A stretch of 47,943 bases of DNA from Armatimonadota bacterium (GTDB taxonomy: Bacteria; Armatimonadota; Armatimonadia; Armatimonadales; Armatimonadaceae). The number at the start of each line of letters is the position of its first letter. The stretch's first letter is position 1. A model generated the notes under the pieces. That model was given only the letters and a program-made list of their open reading frames with translations, made no database searches and was not told where the DNA came from. Position numbers and translations under genes: made by a program. The stretch spans positions 1 through 47,943 of the forward strand of contig JAPLCP010000193.1 of the NCBI GenBank assembly GCA_026392155.1, written 5' to 3'. Positions 1 to 7,883 of the stretch are shown piece after piece.

Positions 1-510
1 CCAAAAGAAATACTGAGTTCAATTTCCACATTATTTAATTTAGAGATAGCCATTCAGAGCAATGGCATTCGTATTCTTCGACCAAAAAGACCACCAATAC
101 CATTGACGATTAGCGAAGTTAATCATAATATATTTAATTACATTCCTGGCCCATTCGCATCGTTAAATAGGCAACGGATTGATGTAAATAATCTAGATTC
201 AATATATCATGACTATCTTGCATTATTAGACAATCAACTGAAGGGCAAGGTTTCGATCAAATCTCCTTTGAAAATCTCTGAAACGGATCCTGAAATTGTG
301 AATATATTATCTTCATTGTTTCTAATTTCTGCAATTCATCAAATTAATATTAATCGAATAATGCCTAAATACCCAGATTGGCTACAAGAAACTGGTTCAT
401 TAATTCTAAAAATAGAAGGCGATTTCTTGCCTGGTTCTAGGATAGAATTAATATTAAAAAATAATAAAACTGGTGATGTCGCATTTCGTAAAAGTGGAAT
501 CTTCAGGTGA
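1..510 (+). CDS. AT-rich gene of unknown function, 3' part only
   Basis: The frame is open from the first base to the TGA at 508-510, so this is the last 169 residues of a longer protein whose start lies outside the window. A TTG at 103 is in frame but need not be the start, because the reading frame continues unbroken upstream of it. The protein is rich in Ile, Asn, Leu and Lys, has no obvious membrane helix, and I recognise no catalytic motif. The DNA is about one third G+C by eye, against 55-60% in the rest of the window, with AAT, ATT and AAA codons dominating. This points to horizontal transfer or an integrated element. The function is not recognised. Confidence 0.6.
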   Translation, partial: PKEILSSISTLFNLEIAIQSNGIRILRPKRPPIPLTISEVNHNIFNYIPGPFASLNRQRIDVNNLDSIYHDYLALLDNQLKGKVSIKSPLKISETDPEIVNILSSLFLISAIHQININRIMPKYPDWLQETGSLILKIEGDFLPGSRIELILKNNKTGDVAFRKSGIFR

Positions 511-512
511 TT

Positions 513-528
513 CAAGTAAATTTACTTG
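513..528. repeat. Perfect 16-base palindrome after the AT-rich gene
   Basis: The sequence caagtaaatttacttg is its own reverse complement and begins three bases after the stop codon of the AT-rich gene. It is followed at 536 by a separate strong hairpin. It could be a protein-binding site, an element end or part of a transcript end. No U-run follows it. Confidence 0.5.
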
Positions 529-535
529 GGGCTTT

Positions 536-556
536 CTCCAATGAACCTCATTGGAG
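536..556. repeat. 9-bp hairpin with 3-base loop
   Basis: Bases 536-544 (ctccaatga) pair perfectly with 548-556 (tcattggag) around the loop acc. It lies 25 bases after the AT-rich gene and has no U-tract on either strand, so it is not a classical terminator. It marks the start of a run of hairpins that extends to about 880. Confidence 0.55.
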
Positions 557-564
557 TAAATGCT

Positions 565-905
565 GTCCCAAAAACGGTCGTTTTTGAGACGTGTTGCTGC
601 CTACCTGACGGACTACAGTACTGTCGTCTTCGGACGCCTTTCATGTTTCTACGACTATACCAAAGCCCTATATCAGAGTGCAAGGGGTTGGGTAAGTTTG
701 TTGAGGCGGTCTGGAAAAGGCAGGCTAAAGGGGCGAGAGTTTTGGCTTATCCGATGAAAGAGTTGGTTTATCTAGCCTCTGGATAAACGTAATCTGTGGC
801 GGAATAAGGACACTCTCTGAGGGAGTTGGGCAAGCCTGCTACTCGATACGCTTATCCAGACGGAGATTTAGCCAAATCCGTAGCGGGGTTGGCAAAAGCG
901 GCGAT
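565..905 (+). ncRNA. Candidate structured RNA or element remnant upstream of the FN3 gene
   Basis: Nothing in this stretch reads as a convincing protein, yet it contains a chain of stable hairpins. These are 565-576 with 579-590 (one mismatch), 625-628 with 633-636 around a TTCG tetraloop closed by C-G, 766-772 with 782-788, and 861-880. Bases 607-628 also contain a gacg...cgtc pairing around acagtactgt. The C(UUCG)G tetraloop is a known stabilising element of structured RNAs. The stretch ends about 70 bases before the start of the FN3 gene. The strand is inferred from that gene's direction. It could be a leader RNA, a guide-type RNA left by a mobile element, or a decayed insertion. I could not match it to a named RNA family from memory. 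Confidence 0.3.
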
Positions 906-975
906 AGAATATTCGTAGGCCGAGGGGGGCTTGTTGGACGCTCTCCCGGCGCTGGTTGAGAAAGGAAACACGATC

Positions 976-1599
976 ATGAGTAAAGTGAAACTACACCTGC
1001 AGAACCTTCCCATTGCGGAGAAATTGGCCCTGGCGCGGCGTATTCTCGCCAAGATCAAGAACAACCCCGACCTGCCCCAGGCACAGGCGCTTGTGGCCCC
1101 TACGGAAGCCGAGGTAGATGCGCTTGAGGCCGCCGAGACAAAGGTGCAGGGCTCGCGGCAGCAGGCAATCGCAGACACGCTGGCGCGGGATGCGCAGGAG
1201 ACGAAGACGGATCAGGTGCTGCGTGTGATGGGCGAGGCGGTGGAGAAAGAGACTGGCGGGGATGCGGCCAAGATCCACGGGGCGGGGCTAGAGACTGCGG
1301 CGGAAAAGTCGGCGATTGGGCCGCTTTCTGCACCGGCGCACCTCGCCGTGACGCAGGGCGATGAAGATGGGGAGCTGAGCGTGTCGTGCGACAAGGTGCG
1401 CGGAGCCAGCTCGTACTTGTGGGAAGTCACCGAAGATGCCACGGGAAAGAGCGGCTGGCGAGGGGCAGGCGTGAGCACCAAGTCCCACCATGAGCTTCAG
1501 GGGCTCACCAGCGGCGTGCGCTACCATGTCCGGGTCGCCGCCATTGGTGCCGCTGGACAGAGCCCCTTCAGCGACGCGATAGCCAAGGTCGCACCGTAG
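976..1599 (+). CDS. Fibronectin type III domain protein, 207 aa
   Basis: The start is the ATG at 976, preceded by AAAGGA at 961-966 with good spacing; an in-frame TTG at 931 has no such site. Residues about 1-115 are Ala/Glu/Lys-rich and predicted helical, with no signal peptide. Residues about 118-207 form one FN3 domain: a Pro-Ala start, a Trp in the B/C strand region, the Leu-Thr-Ser-Gly turn before Tyr-x-Val-Arg-Val, and a Ser-Pro-Phe-Ser-Asp ending. Short proteins of this build (helical front, single FN3) exist in several environmental phyla with unknown role. It sits alone between the structured stretch and the convergent frr operon. The function is unknown, and a surface or protein-binding role is only a guess. 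Confidence 0.8.
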   Translation: MSKVKLHLQNLPIAEKLALARRILAKIKNNPDLPQAQALVAPTEAEVDALEAAETKVQGSRQQAIADTLARDAQETKTDQVLRVMGEAVEKETGGDAAKIHGAGLETAAEKSAIGPLSAPAHLAVTQGDEDGELSVSCDKVRGASSYLWEVTEDATGKSGWRGAGVSTKSHHELQGLTSGVRYHVRVAAIGAAGQSPFSDAIAKVAP

Positions 1600-1636
1600 C
1601 CACCCAATAAAATTGGGCGTCGTCCTTTGGGAAAAC

Positions 1637-1687
1637 AAAGCCCGTGCCGGGCTGGAGAGTTGGATTCCCCAGCCCGGCACGGGCTTT
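1637..1687. terminator. Bidirectional intrinsic terminator, 19-bp stem
   Basis: Bases 1637-1655 pair perfectly with 1669-1687 around a 13-base loop. On the minus strand the stem is followed by TTTGTTTT-like sequence, so it can end the rpsB-tsf-pyrH-frr transcript. On the plus strand it lies 38 bases after the FN3 stop codon. The convergent arrangement fits a shared terminator. Confidence 0.85.
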
Positions 1688-1708
1688 ACAGTGCGTAGCG
1701 CTACTCGA

Positions 1709-1726
1709 CGCCCCGTTCACGGGGCG
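1709..1726. repeat. Short G/C hairpin next to the frr stop codon
   Basis: cgccccg (1709-1715) pairs with cggggcg (1720-1726) around the loop ttca. It lies three bases beyond the frr stop codon, just before a 10-base palindrome (1695-1704) and the main terminator. It may add to 3'-end stability of the operon mRNA. Confidence 0.5.
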
Positions 1727-1729
1727 GAG

Positions 1730-2281
1730 CTAGTTCTCCATCAGCTCGGATTCTTTGGTCTTGGTCATCGCCTCTAGCTCAGCGACGTACTTATCCAGGA
1801 GCTTCTGGACATCTTTCTCCGCGCGCTTGGCCTCGTCCTCGGTCACTTCTTCGTCTTTTTTGAGGTGCTCGTTGGCATCGCGGCGGATGTTGCGCAGAGC
1901 CACACGACCCGCTTCGGCCTTTCCGGCGAGCTGCTTGACGAACTCTTTACGGCGCTCGGTGGTGAGGGCGGGGATATTGAGGCGGATGCGAACCCCATCG
2001 CTGTTGGGGTTGAGGCCTAGGTTGCTGTTCATGATCGCTTTTTCAATCAGCGGCATCGCGGCCTTGTCCCAGGGCTCGATTAAGAGAACGCGGGGCTCGG
2101 GCGACGTGATATTGGCAAGATCACGGACGTTCATCGGGGTGCCGTAGTAGTCTACTTTCAGACCGTCCAGCATCGCCGGGTTGGCGCGACCGGTGCGAAG
2201 AGTCGCAAAATCTGCGGCGGTAGACTCCAGGGTCTTGCCCATACGGGTCTCGGTGTCTTTTAAAATCGAAGAAACGCTCAC
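1730..2281 (-). CDS. frr: Ribosome recycling factor
   Basis: The 183-residue length matches the family. Ribosome recycling factor works with EF-G to split post-termination ribosomes in the cytoplasm. The sequence shows the family hallmarks: an N-terminal helix ending in Leu-Arg-Thr-Gly-Arg-Ala (residues about 28-33), the Tyr-Tyr-Gly-x-Pro segment of domain II, the Pro-x-Leu-Thr-x-Glu-Arg-Arg-Lys motif near 105-113, and a long C-terminal helix rich in Lys and Glu. Its start overlaps the end of pyrH by 4 bases, which suggests coupled translation. It is the last gene of rpsB-tsf-pyrH-frr, an order conserved across many bacteria. Confidence 0.97.
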   Translation of the reverse strand: MSVSSILKDTETRMGKTLESTAADFATLRTGRANPAMLDGLKVDYYGTPMNVRDLANITSPEPRVLLIEPWDKAAMPLIEKAIMNSNLGLNPNSDGVRIRLNIPALTTERRKEFVKQLAGKAEAGRVALRNIRRDANEHLKKDEEVTEDEAKRAEKDVQKLLDKYVAELEAMTKTKESELMEN

Positions 2282-3009
2282 GAAGAACTCCTCTCGACCA
2301 GCGTCCCAATCGGCTCGCCGACCACGGCTCGCTGGATATTGCCGGCGACGTTCATATCGAAGACGATAATCGGCAGGTTGTGTTCCATACAGTGGGTAAA
2401 GGCGGTCAGATCCATGACGCGTAGCTTCTTGTCCAGCGCCTCCTCGAACGTCAGGTTCGTGTAGGGCTTGGCATCGTCAAACTTACGCGGGTCTTTGTCG
2501 TAGACCGCATCGGTGCCGTTCTTGGCCATCAGCACCACATCGGCTTCCAGCTCAACAGCACGCAGGGCGCTGGCGGTGTCGGTGGTGAAGTACGGGTTGC
2601 CCGTGCCACCTGCCAGAATGACCACACGGCCTTTCTCCAAGTGGCGGATCGCACGACGGCGGATAAAGGGCTCCGCCACTTGCGGAATCGGGATCGCGGT
2701 CTGAACGCGGGTGTCCACCGAGCATTTTTCCAGGGCATCTTGCAGTGCCATGGCATTGATCACCGTGGCGAGCATGCCCATGTAGTCGGCCTGTGCTCGG
2801 TCCATTCCCTGCTTCTCCCCCACGGAGCCGCGCAGGATATTCCCGCCCCCTACCACAATGGCGATCTGAGCACCGGTCGCCTGAATAGACGCCAGCTCCA
2901 AGGCGATCTTTTGAATCGTCTCGGGCTCGATCCCATAGCCTTGCTCACCGGCAAATGCCTCACCGGAGAGCTTGAGCAAGACACGATTGTAGCGGGGACG
3001 GGACTCCAT
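2278..3009 (-). CDS. pyrH: UMP kinase
   Basis: The 243-residue protein belongs to the amino acid kinase family and phosphorylates UMP to UDP with ATP, in pyrimidine nucleotide synthesis. Visible marks are the N-terminal Leu-Lys-Leu-Ser-Gly-Glu phosphate-binding segment, Val-Val-Gly-Gly-Gly-Asn near 51-56, the Ala-Asp-Tyr-x-Gly-Met-Leu-Ala segment, and [12 protein letters not shown] near 134-145. The gene starts 5 bases after tsf and overlaps frr by 4 bases, so it is read from the rpsB promoter region. Bacterial UMP kinases are hexamers controlled by GTP and UTP. Nothing here suggests otherwise. Confidence 0.97.
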   Translation of the reverse strand: MESRPRYNRVLLKLSGEAFAGEQGYGIEPETIQKIALELASIQATGAQIAIVVGGGNILRGSVGEKQGMDRAQADYMGMLATVINAMALQDALEKCSVDTRVQTAIPIPQVAEPFIRRRAIRHLEKGRVVILAGGTGNPYFTTDTASALRAVELEADVVLMAKNGTDAVYDKDPRKFDDAKPYTNLTFEEALDKKLRVMDLTAFTHCMEHNLPIIVFDMNVAGNIQRAVVGEPIGTLVERSSS

Positions 3010-3014
3010 TTCGC

Positions 3015-3881
3015 TTATCCTTCGGCTTTCTTGACGTTCTCACCTACCTGGAAGCAGGCAAAACGCACCAGAGCCGCGCCGGGGGTCTCTTTGACAAGCT
3101 GCCCAACGGACTTCTTGTCGTCGCGAATATACGGCTGGTTGAGCAGCACGATCTCCCCGAGAAACTTGTTCAGACGGCCCTTCACGGCTCCCTCGATCAC
3201 CTGAGCAGGCTTACCCGCCATCTTCGGATCGGCGGCAGTCTGCTCGGTCAGAAGCCGAGTCTCTTTCTCGATCGTTGCCGCGTCCACATCCTCAGAGCTC
3301 AGGAAACGGGGCTTGGCAAACGAGATGTGCATCGCGACCTCACGGCCCAGCTCCGCCACACTCTCACCCGATAGCTCGACCAGAACGCCGATCTTACCCC
3401 CATCGCTCGATGGCCCACCAGGGTTGTGGATGTAGCTGACCAGGGTGTTGCCTGGCGCGGCGTTGAAACGTGTGAAGCGGCCAAAGACAATCTTCTCACC
3501 AATGGTGCGCACCGTCTCGTCGTAGAACTCCTTGAGCCCCGCATCAGCGATGACGGCATCGGTCGTGTCGGCTTTACCCGCCGCAGCCTTCTCCGCCAGC
3601 ACACGAGCCAGCGCCTTGAAGTCGTCGTTGCGCGCCACAAAGTCAGTCTCAGAGTTCAGCTCGATCAGTGCGCCATCGGTACCACCATCGGTGATATAGG
3701 CCATGATCAGCCCCTCGCCTGCAACACGGTCGCCTTTATCTTTGACACCCTTTTTGCGCAGGAACTCGACGGCAGCCTCTAAATCACCATCGGTCTCGCT
3801 AAGAGCCTTCTTACACTCCATCATCCCAAGGCCGGTGCGCTCGCGGAGCTGCGCCACCATGCCCGCTGTAATTGCAGCCAT
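3015..3881 (-). CDS. tsf: Elongation factor Ts
   Basis: The 288-residue protein is the guanine-nucleotide exchange factor for EF-Tu. The N-terminal UBA-like domain (residues 1-50) has the classic [13 protein letters not shown] stretch. The core has [10 protein letters not shown], which contacts EF-Tu. The C-terminal part carries a typical dimerisation subdomain. It follows rpsB after 120 bases that contain hairpins but no clear U-run terminator, and it precedes pyrH by 5 bases. The partner gene tuf is at the far end of the window. Confidence 0.97.
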   Translation of the reverse strand: MAAITAGMVAQLRERTGLGMMECKKALSETDGDLEAAVEFLRKKGVKDKGDRVAGEGLIMAYITDGGTDGALIELNSETDFVARNDDFKALARVLAEKAAAGKADTTDAVIADAGLKEFYDETVRTIGEKIVFGRFTRFNAAPGNTLVSYIHNPGGPSSDGGKIGVLVELSGESVAELGREVAMHISFAKPRFLSSEDVDAATIEKETRLLTEQTAADPKMAGKPAQVIEGAVKGRLNKFLGEIVLLNQPYIRDDKKSVGQLVKETPGAALVRFACFQVGENVKKAEG

Positions 3882-3935
3882 TTTCTTTCGTGATCCTTTC
3901 GGTTAAACAGTGCCCTTTTCAGGGGAACATAGCAA

Positions 3936-3959
3936 AGGGTAGGATTTTTGCCCTACCCT
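3936..3959 (-). other. Hairpin in the rpsB-tsf spacer
   Basis: agggtagg (3936-3943) pairs with cctaccct (3952-3959). A smaller ccc/ggg hairpin lies at about 3913-3925. Neither has a U-run on the minus strand. In many bacteria the rpsB-tsf spacer tunes the ratio of S2 to the downstream genes by partial termination or RNase processing. That role is possible here but unproven. Confidence 0.45.
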
Positions 3960-4001
3960 CGCGGAAAACTCTATCGCCCAGGAGGGGGCAGAACGTAAAG
4001 A

Positions 4002-4934
4002 CTACTCGGCGTCGGCTTTTGCTTCCTCAGCCACTACAGGAGCCTCTTCCACCACCACAGGAGCAGGTGCGGCTTCCGCTTCTAGGGCATCGGCGAAGAG
4101 CGCGTCTGCCTCATGGTCTACCGGCTTGCCTTCGTTGTCGTAGTCGAGATCAATGCCCTTCTGGTCTTCTTCAAGCTGACGGATGCGATCTGCCGATGCA
4201 GGGTCTACGCCAAAGGCAGCGGCCAAGTCACCAGAAGGAACCTCGTCCCACTCCTCTTGCTTGACTTCGACAATCGCCTCAGCAATCTTATTGGTGATCA
4301 GCTTGATCGCACGGATAGCATCGTCGTTGCCAGGAATAATGTAGTCCACATCGTCTGGGTCGCAGTTCGTGTCCACAATCGCCACGATCGGAATACCAAG
4401 AGCCTTGGCTTCCTGAACGGCGATGTGCTCTTTCTTGAGGTCAATCACAAAGAGACACGCGGGGATGCGGGGCATGTCCTTGATGCCACCCAAGTAGCGC
4501 TCTAGCTTCTCGTACTCTTCGGTCAGAAGAGCGGCCTCTTTCTTGGTAAGGCGCAGGAGCGTGCCGTCTTCGGTCATCTCCTTAAGCTGGCGCAGACGCG
4601 CGATTCGCTTCTGGATCGTGGTGAAGTTGGTGAGCATGCCACCCAGCCAGCGCTGGTTGACAAAGTACTGGCGGGAGCGCACTGCCGCTTCTTGCACGGC
4701 ATCAGAAGCCTGCTTCTTGGTTCCCACAAACAAAATCGTGCCGCCATCGGAGACAATGTCCTGGATAAATTTCTGGGCATCATCGAAGAGCTTAAGGCTC
4801 TGGTGGAGGTCAATGATGTAGATTCCATTGCGGCTACCGTAGATGTAGCGCTTCATCTTGGGGTTCCAGCGACGGGTCTGGTGACCAAAGTGGACGCCTG
4901 CTTCGAGCAGGTCTTTCATGGCGATTGTGGCCAT
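4002..4934 (-). CDS. rpsB: 30S ribosomal protein S2
   Basis: The 310-residue protein starts with the S2 signature Met-x-Asp-Leu-Leu-Glu-Ala-Gly-Val-His-Phe-Gly-His. The body contains Trp-Asn-Pro-Lys-Met, Arg-Trp-Leu-Gly-Gly-Met-Leu-Thr-Asn (the S2 core motif) and Pro-Gly-Asn-Asp-Asp-Ala-Ile-Arg. S2 is usually about 230-260 residues. The extra 50 or so at the C-terminus are Ala/Glu/Val-rich and acidic and look disordered. It is the first gene of rpsB-tsf-pyrH-frr. An AAGGA lies about 14 bases before the ATG, farther than normal. Confidence 0.97.
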   Translation of the reverse strand: MATIAMKDLLEAGVHFGHQTRRWNPKMKRYIYGSRNGIYIIDLHQSLKLFDDAQKFIQDIVSDGGTILFVGTKKQASDAVQEAAVRSRQYFVNQRWLGGMLTNFTTIQKRIARLRQLKEMTEDGTLLRLTKKEAALLTEEYEKLERYLGGIKDMPRIPACLFVIDLKKEHIAVQEAKALGIPIVAIVDTNCDPDDVDYIIPGNDDAIRAIKLITNKIAEAIVEVKQEEWDEVPSGDLAAAFGVDPASADRIRQLEEDQKGIDLDYDNEGKPVDHEADALFADALEAEAAPAPVVVEEAPVVAEEAKADAE

Positions 4935-5014
4935 AGTTTTCTTCTGTTCCTTCTCGGTTTCTCCTCCCCACGACGCGCCCTTGCGGGACCGAGATTTATC
5001 GTGAGTGTGACATT

Positions 5015-5037
5015 AAAAAAGCGCGAGCCTCTCGCGC
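5015..5037 (-). terminator. Terminator-like hairpin in the rpsB 5' leader
   Basis: gcgcgag (5021-5027) pairs with ctcgcgc (5031-5037) around a 3-base loop. On the minus strand it is followed at once by six T (5020-5015), the form of an intrinsic terminator. The next minus-strand gene is rpsB at 4934, and no minus-strand gene ends just upstream because the neighbouring DUF1648 gene runs the other way. It could be an attenuator for rpsB or a stop for antisense transcripts entering the DUF1648 gene from 5659. Confidence 0.6.
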
Positions 5038-5057
5038 CTTACATCTGGCGAAACCTT

Positions 5058-5094
5058 CGCAGTTTATCACAGTAACTTTTCATCAGCAACTGCG
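5058..5094. promoter_or_regulatory. Inverted repeat in the rpsB / DUF1648 divergent promoter region
   Basis: cgcagtt (5058-5064) and aactgcg (5088-5094) form a perfect 7-base inverted repeat 23 bases apart. The region between divergent genes must hold both promoters. On the minus strand TTGCTG is followed 17 bases later by TAAACT, a weak rpsB promoter candidate. The repeat could be an operator, but this rests on symmetry alone. Confidence 0.3.
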
Positions 5095-5095
5095 A

Positions 5096-5101
5096 TATAA
5101 A
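5096..5101 (+). promoter_or_regulatory. -10 box for a leaderless DUF1648 transcript
   Basis: TATAAA lies 5 bases before the ATG at 5107, and no Shine-Dalgarno sequence is visible. A -10 box at this distance places the transcription start at or next to the start codon. Confidence 0.4.
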
Positions 5102-5106
5102 TAGGC

Positions 5107-5634
5107 ATGATGCAACAACAAACCGAAAAGCCAAGACTCACCACCACACAGAAGACACTCTTCGCTCTTCCTGCTCTCGTTGTGGTGCACATTGCCTACT
5201 ACTGGCCGCAGCTACCCGAGCGCCTGGCATCTCATTTTGGACCTTCCGGGAAAGCAGATGGCTGGATGAGCAAGCAGGAGAACATGATTTTCTATCTTGC
5301 TCTGGTGAGTGTCTCATCAGCTCTCTGGACGAGCATAGGCTGGATTCTCAAAAAATCCCCCGATGAGAGCATCAATATCCCCAACAAAGAGTACTGGCTT
5401 GCCCCGGAGCGCCGCGAGCAGACTCTGGTGCGCATGGGGCACCAGCTGTCTACTTTTGGAGTCGCCACCATCGCGTTTCTGATGGCCGTGATGCACAGCG
5501 TTTTTCTTGCCAACCTCAATGGGGGAAAGCAGCTCGGAGCGCTGTTTTTCATCTACCTGGCTGGTTTTTTAGCCTACACGGGGATCTGGGCCTACCAGAT
5601 GGTCAAGGGCTCCAAAGTTCCCGAAGCCCCCTGA
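5107..5634 (+). CDS. DUF1648 domain membrane protein, 175 aa
   Basis: The 175-residue protein has a hydrophobic segment at about 18-32. It then carries Leu-Pro-Glu-Arg-Leu-Ala-Ser-His-Phe-Gly-Pro-Ser-Gly-Lys-Ala-Asp-Gly-Trp, the signature of DUF1648, a family of small multi-helix membrane proteins some of which relate to SdpI immunity factors. Further hydrophobic helices lie at about 60-80, 115-135 and 143-163. Two ATG codons open the gene (5107 and 5110) and no ribosome-binding site is visible. It is divergent from rpsB and convergent with the dehydrogenase at 5659. The molecular role is unknown. Confidence 0.8.
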   Translation: MMQQQTEKPRLTTTQKTLFALPALVVVHIAYYWPQLPERLASHFGPSGKADGWMSKQENMIFYLALVSVSSALWTSIGWILKKSPDESINIPNKEYWLAPERREQTLVRMGHQLSTFGVATIAFLMAVMHSVFLANLNGGKQLGALFFIYLAGFLAYTGIWAYQMVKGSKVPEAP

Positions 5635-5659
5635 CCCCCAAGATTGGGGGCTGGGGGGC
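5626..5659. repeat. Nested G/C palindrome between convergent genes
   Basis: An outer stem gccccc (5626-5631) / gggggc (5654-5659) encloses an inner stem ccccca (5635-5640) / tggggg (5645-5650). It overlaps the stop codons of both convergent genes. It has the same nested build as the palindromes at 35537, 40519 and 41246. It may act as a two-way transcript end, but no U-run is present. Confidence 0.5.
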
Positions 5660-6666
5660 TAGATCGCGACGCGTTTTCCGGTAGTTGCGGACTCGACGGC
5701 ACCAAAGACCATCGCGAGGCTCTTGATGTTGTCGTGGCACTCGCCCATCGGAGTGGCTCCGGTATCGAGCGCATGGAGAAAGTCTTCCAGGCTCCCGGCA
5801 ATCCCACCGGAGATCTCCTCAGTGATGGGCTCTTCTGTGGATTGTGTCTCACGGTGAAAGCCTTCTGTACCGACTACTTTAGCCCCTTTCAGGATGTCAT
5901 TGCCATCCCAGAGTGCGGTGCCCGCATCGCCGGTCGCACGCCACTCACACTCCCAGCTTGTGTGCAGACCCTCCGCGCACCACGAGCCCCTATAGGTGAA
6001 ACGTAGACCATTTGCCATCTCAAAGAGACAAATGGCCGATGCGGCGCCTTTGTACCAGGACCATGCTGGGTTGAACTCTTCCGCATAGACGGACACGGGG
6101 TCCGCCCCCGAGAGATAGCGTGCCTGGTCAAACGAGTGAATCGCCATGTCCAGAAGCAAGACATGATCCATCTCATCACGAAAGCCCCCAAAGTGCGCCC
6201 CGATAGCGAAGTCTGCGTTCAGAATCCCCAGCGAGCCGCAGGTCTTCTCGATCAGCCGACGGTAGGCCAGAATCCGGTTGTCGTAGCGCCGCGACTGGCT
6301 GACCATGTAGAGCTTGCCGGATTTATCGCTTGCCGCGACCATTGCCCGAGCGGCCTCCATCGAGTGCGCCATCGGCTTTTCACCGATCACGGGAATCCCG
6401 TGGGCTAGTGCCGTGAGAGTCACTTCGTGGTGGGCCTCAGGGATAGTCACATCTACCACAAAATCGGGCTGCACCTCGGCGATGGCTTTCTCTAGCTCCG
6501 TGCCCATCCACAGCCCCGAAATCTTGTGCTTTTCCGCGGCGGCGGCGGCGGCACCTTCGCGAATGTCCACCCAGCCTGCCAGCGACACTTGGTCGGAGTG
6601 GGCAACGAGGTTCTTAGCCCAGCCTTGACCCATTCCTCCCGCCCCGACGAGCAGTGCACGTCTCAC
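5659..6666 (-). CDS. Gfo/Idh/MocA-family dehydrogenase
   Basis: The 335-residue protein has an N-terminal Rossmann fold with Gly-Ala-Gly-Gly-Met-Gly at about 8-13 and the family's Glu-Lys-Pro motif near 95-97, whose Lys takes part in catalysis. The C-terminal half matches the dimerisation and substrate domain of the family. Such enzymes oxidise or reduce sugars and inositols with NAD(P). The exact substrate cannot be told from the sequence. It overlaps the upstream ThuA gene by 4 bases, and Gfo/Idh plus ThuA pairs are common in sugar-degradation loci. Both genes are read together from upstream of 7415. Confidence 0.9.
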   Translation of the reverse strand: MRRALLVGAGGMGQGWAKNLVAHSDQVSLAGWVDIREGAAAAAAEKHKISGLWMGTELEKAIAEVQPDFVVDVTIPEAHHEVTLTALAHGIPVIGEKPMAHSMEAARAMVAASDKSGKLYMVSQSRRYDNRILAYRRLIEKTCGSLGILNADFAIGAHFGGFRDEMDHVLLLDMAIHSFDQARYLSGADPVSVYAEEFNPAWSWYKGAASAICLFEMANGLRFTYRGSWCAEGLHTSWECEWRATGDAGTALWDGNDILKGAKVVGTEGFHRETQSTEEPITEEISGGIAGSLEDFLHALDTGATPMGECHDNIKSLAMVFGAVESATTGKRVAI

Positions 6667-7415
6667 GACTTCTTTTCCCAGCCCAGGTTCGGGTTGGTCT
6701 CAAACCAACCCTGAGGTGCATGCGGACAGACCCGAATGCCAAGTTCCGTGGTTGGCGCGGCCCACGTGCACGCGTTGGCGATCACGCGACGGATCTCCGG
6801 CTGGAAGTAGATGGGATAGGTCTCGTGGCCCGGCGAGAAGTAGAAGACTCTCCCCCGCCCCCGGTTCCAGCAGCAGCCCGAGCGGAAGACCTCGCCGCCA
6901 CCGTAGCTGGAGATAAAGACCAGCTCGTCGGGCTGAGGAATGTCGAAGTACTCCCCATACATCTCGGTGAGGGGCACGGTAAAGACAGGAGGAAGGCCCT
7001 CCGTGATTGGGTGACCAGGTCGAACCGTCCAGACTCGCTCAAGGTCGTCATCGCGCCAGATCAGCCCACATGTCGTTCCCATCAGCTTACGGAAGATCTT
7101 GGAGAAGTGCCCCGAGTGCAGGACAATCAGCCCCATGCCTTCTAAAACACGCTTATGGACTTTCTCCACGATGGCATCGTCCACTTTGTCGTGTCCCATG
7201 TGGCCCCACCACGTGAGAACATCCGTGCTAGCCAAGATCTCGTCGGTGAGGCCATGCTCGGGCTGGTCAAGTGTCGCGGTTCGCACTGTGGCACTCTCAC
7301 CCAGTAGCTCACGCAGGCCCTCGGCAATCGCATTGTGCATGCCGTCAGGATAGACTTTCTGGACAGCTTCATGCTGCTTTTCGTGGAGGTTTTCCCCCCA
7401 GACAGTAACAACCAT
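6663..7415 (-). CDS. ThuA-like protein (trehalose utilisation family)
   Basis: The 250-residue protein has the ThuA fold, a class I glutamine-amidotransferase-like fold. It shows Val-Thr-Val-Trp at the N-terminus, a Trp-Trp-Gly-His-Met-Gly-His stretch near 70, Leu-His-Ser-Gly-His-Phe near 100-105 and a C-terminal Gly-x-Gly-Arg-Val-Phe-Tyr-Phe-Ser-Pro-Gly-His motif. In rhizobia ThuA acts with ThuB in disaccharide 3-keto metabolism. Here the partner is the overlapping Gfo/Idh gene, so a keto-sugar route is plausible. GGAGG lies 7 bases before the ATG. A terminator ends only about 18 bases upstream. Confidence 0.88.
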   Translation of the reverse strand: MVVTVWGENLHEKQHEAVQKVYPDGMHNAIAEGLRELLGESATVRTATLDQPEHGLTDEILASTDVLTWWGHMGHDKVDDAIVEKVHKRVLEGMGLIVLHSGHFSKIFRKLMGTTCGLIWRDDDLERVWTVRPGHPITEGLPPVFTVPLTEMYGEYFDIPQPDELVFISSYGGGEVFRSGCCWNRGRGRVFYFSPGHETYPIYFQPEIRRVIANACTWAAPTTELGIRVCPHAPQGWFETNPNLGWEKKS

Positions 7416-7432
7416 TGTTGATCCTCCAAAAG

Positions 7433-7459
7433 AAAAAGCCCGGCACAGATGTGCCGGGC
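7433..7459 (-). terminator. Intrinsic terminator of the act-cox cluster
   Basis: gcccggcac (7438-7446) pairs with gtgccgggc (7451-7459), 9 bp around agat, followed on the minus strand by TTTTT. It ends the respiratory operon after coxD. The thuA start lies only 18 bases further on, and its ribosome-binding site adjoins the U-run. Confidence 0.85.
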
Positions 7460-7471
7460 ATCAGAGCAAGC

Positions 7472-7876
7472 CTACCGCATCCGCTCCGTGTACTGTGACT
7501 CCCAGCCTCCCTGAGAAGGGCGACTGCGGTAGTCAACAAAAATTCCCGCCATCAGCATCAGCCAGACAAAGCCCAGCACTGCCCAGAGCCAAGTCAGCTT
7601 CGTACTTCCCCGGACATTCATGAAGTTGTAGACCACAAAGCCCGCTTTGATCACTGCGACAAACATCGCGACCACGAAGTTCATTCCCACCCAGCGCGTT
7701 GCCGCACTAAGGTCAATGTAGTAGAGAACCACCGTGACGATCAGCAGGACGAAGAGTATGCCGTACGTGAGCCAGTAGAGCGAGGGTTTCGGATGCTGGA
7801 TGACCTCGACGACAGGGTTCACAGGCCCGTGCCCATGTCCGTGATCGTCGTGTCCGTGTGCAATATCAGCCATCAT
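7472..7876 (-). CDS. Cytochrome c oxidase subunit IV (caa3 type)
   Basis: The 134-residue protein has a His-rich front (residues 6-17), then three membrane helices at about 33-53, 63-83 and 93-113, with the Val-Lys-Ala-x-Phe-Val-Val-Tyr-Asn-Phe-Met segment typical of the prokaryotic subunit IV family. It is the last gene of the oxidase set, after subunit III. The start may be the second ATG (7873), which is better spaced from AAAGGA than the first. The small subunit helps oxidase assembly or stability and has no redox centre. Confidence 0.85.
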   Translation of the reverse strand: MMADIAHGHDDHGHGHGPVNPVVEVIQHPKPSLYWLTYGILFVLLIVTVVLYYIDLSAATRWVGMNFVVAMFVAVIKAGFVVYNFMNVRGSTKLTWLWAVLGFVWLMLMAGIFVDYRSRPSQGGWESQYTERMR

Positions 7877-7883
7877 CTTTCCT

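Noticed and set aside
526-786. Open frames of 65-86 codons between the AT-rich gene and the FN3 gene
   Set aside because: Composition and residue order look random, no ribosome-binding site is present, and the stretch is better explained by hairpins.
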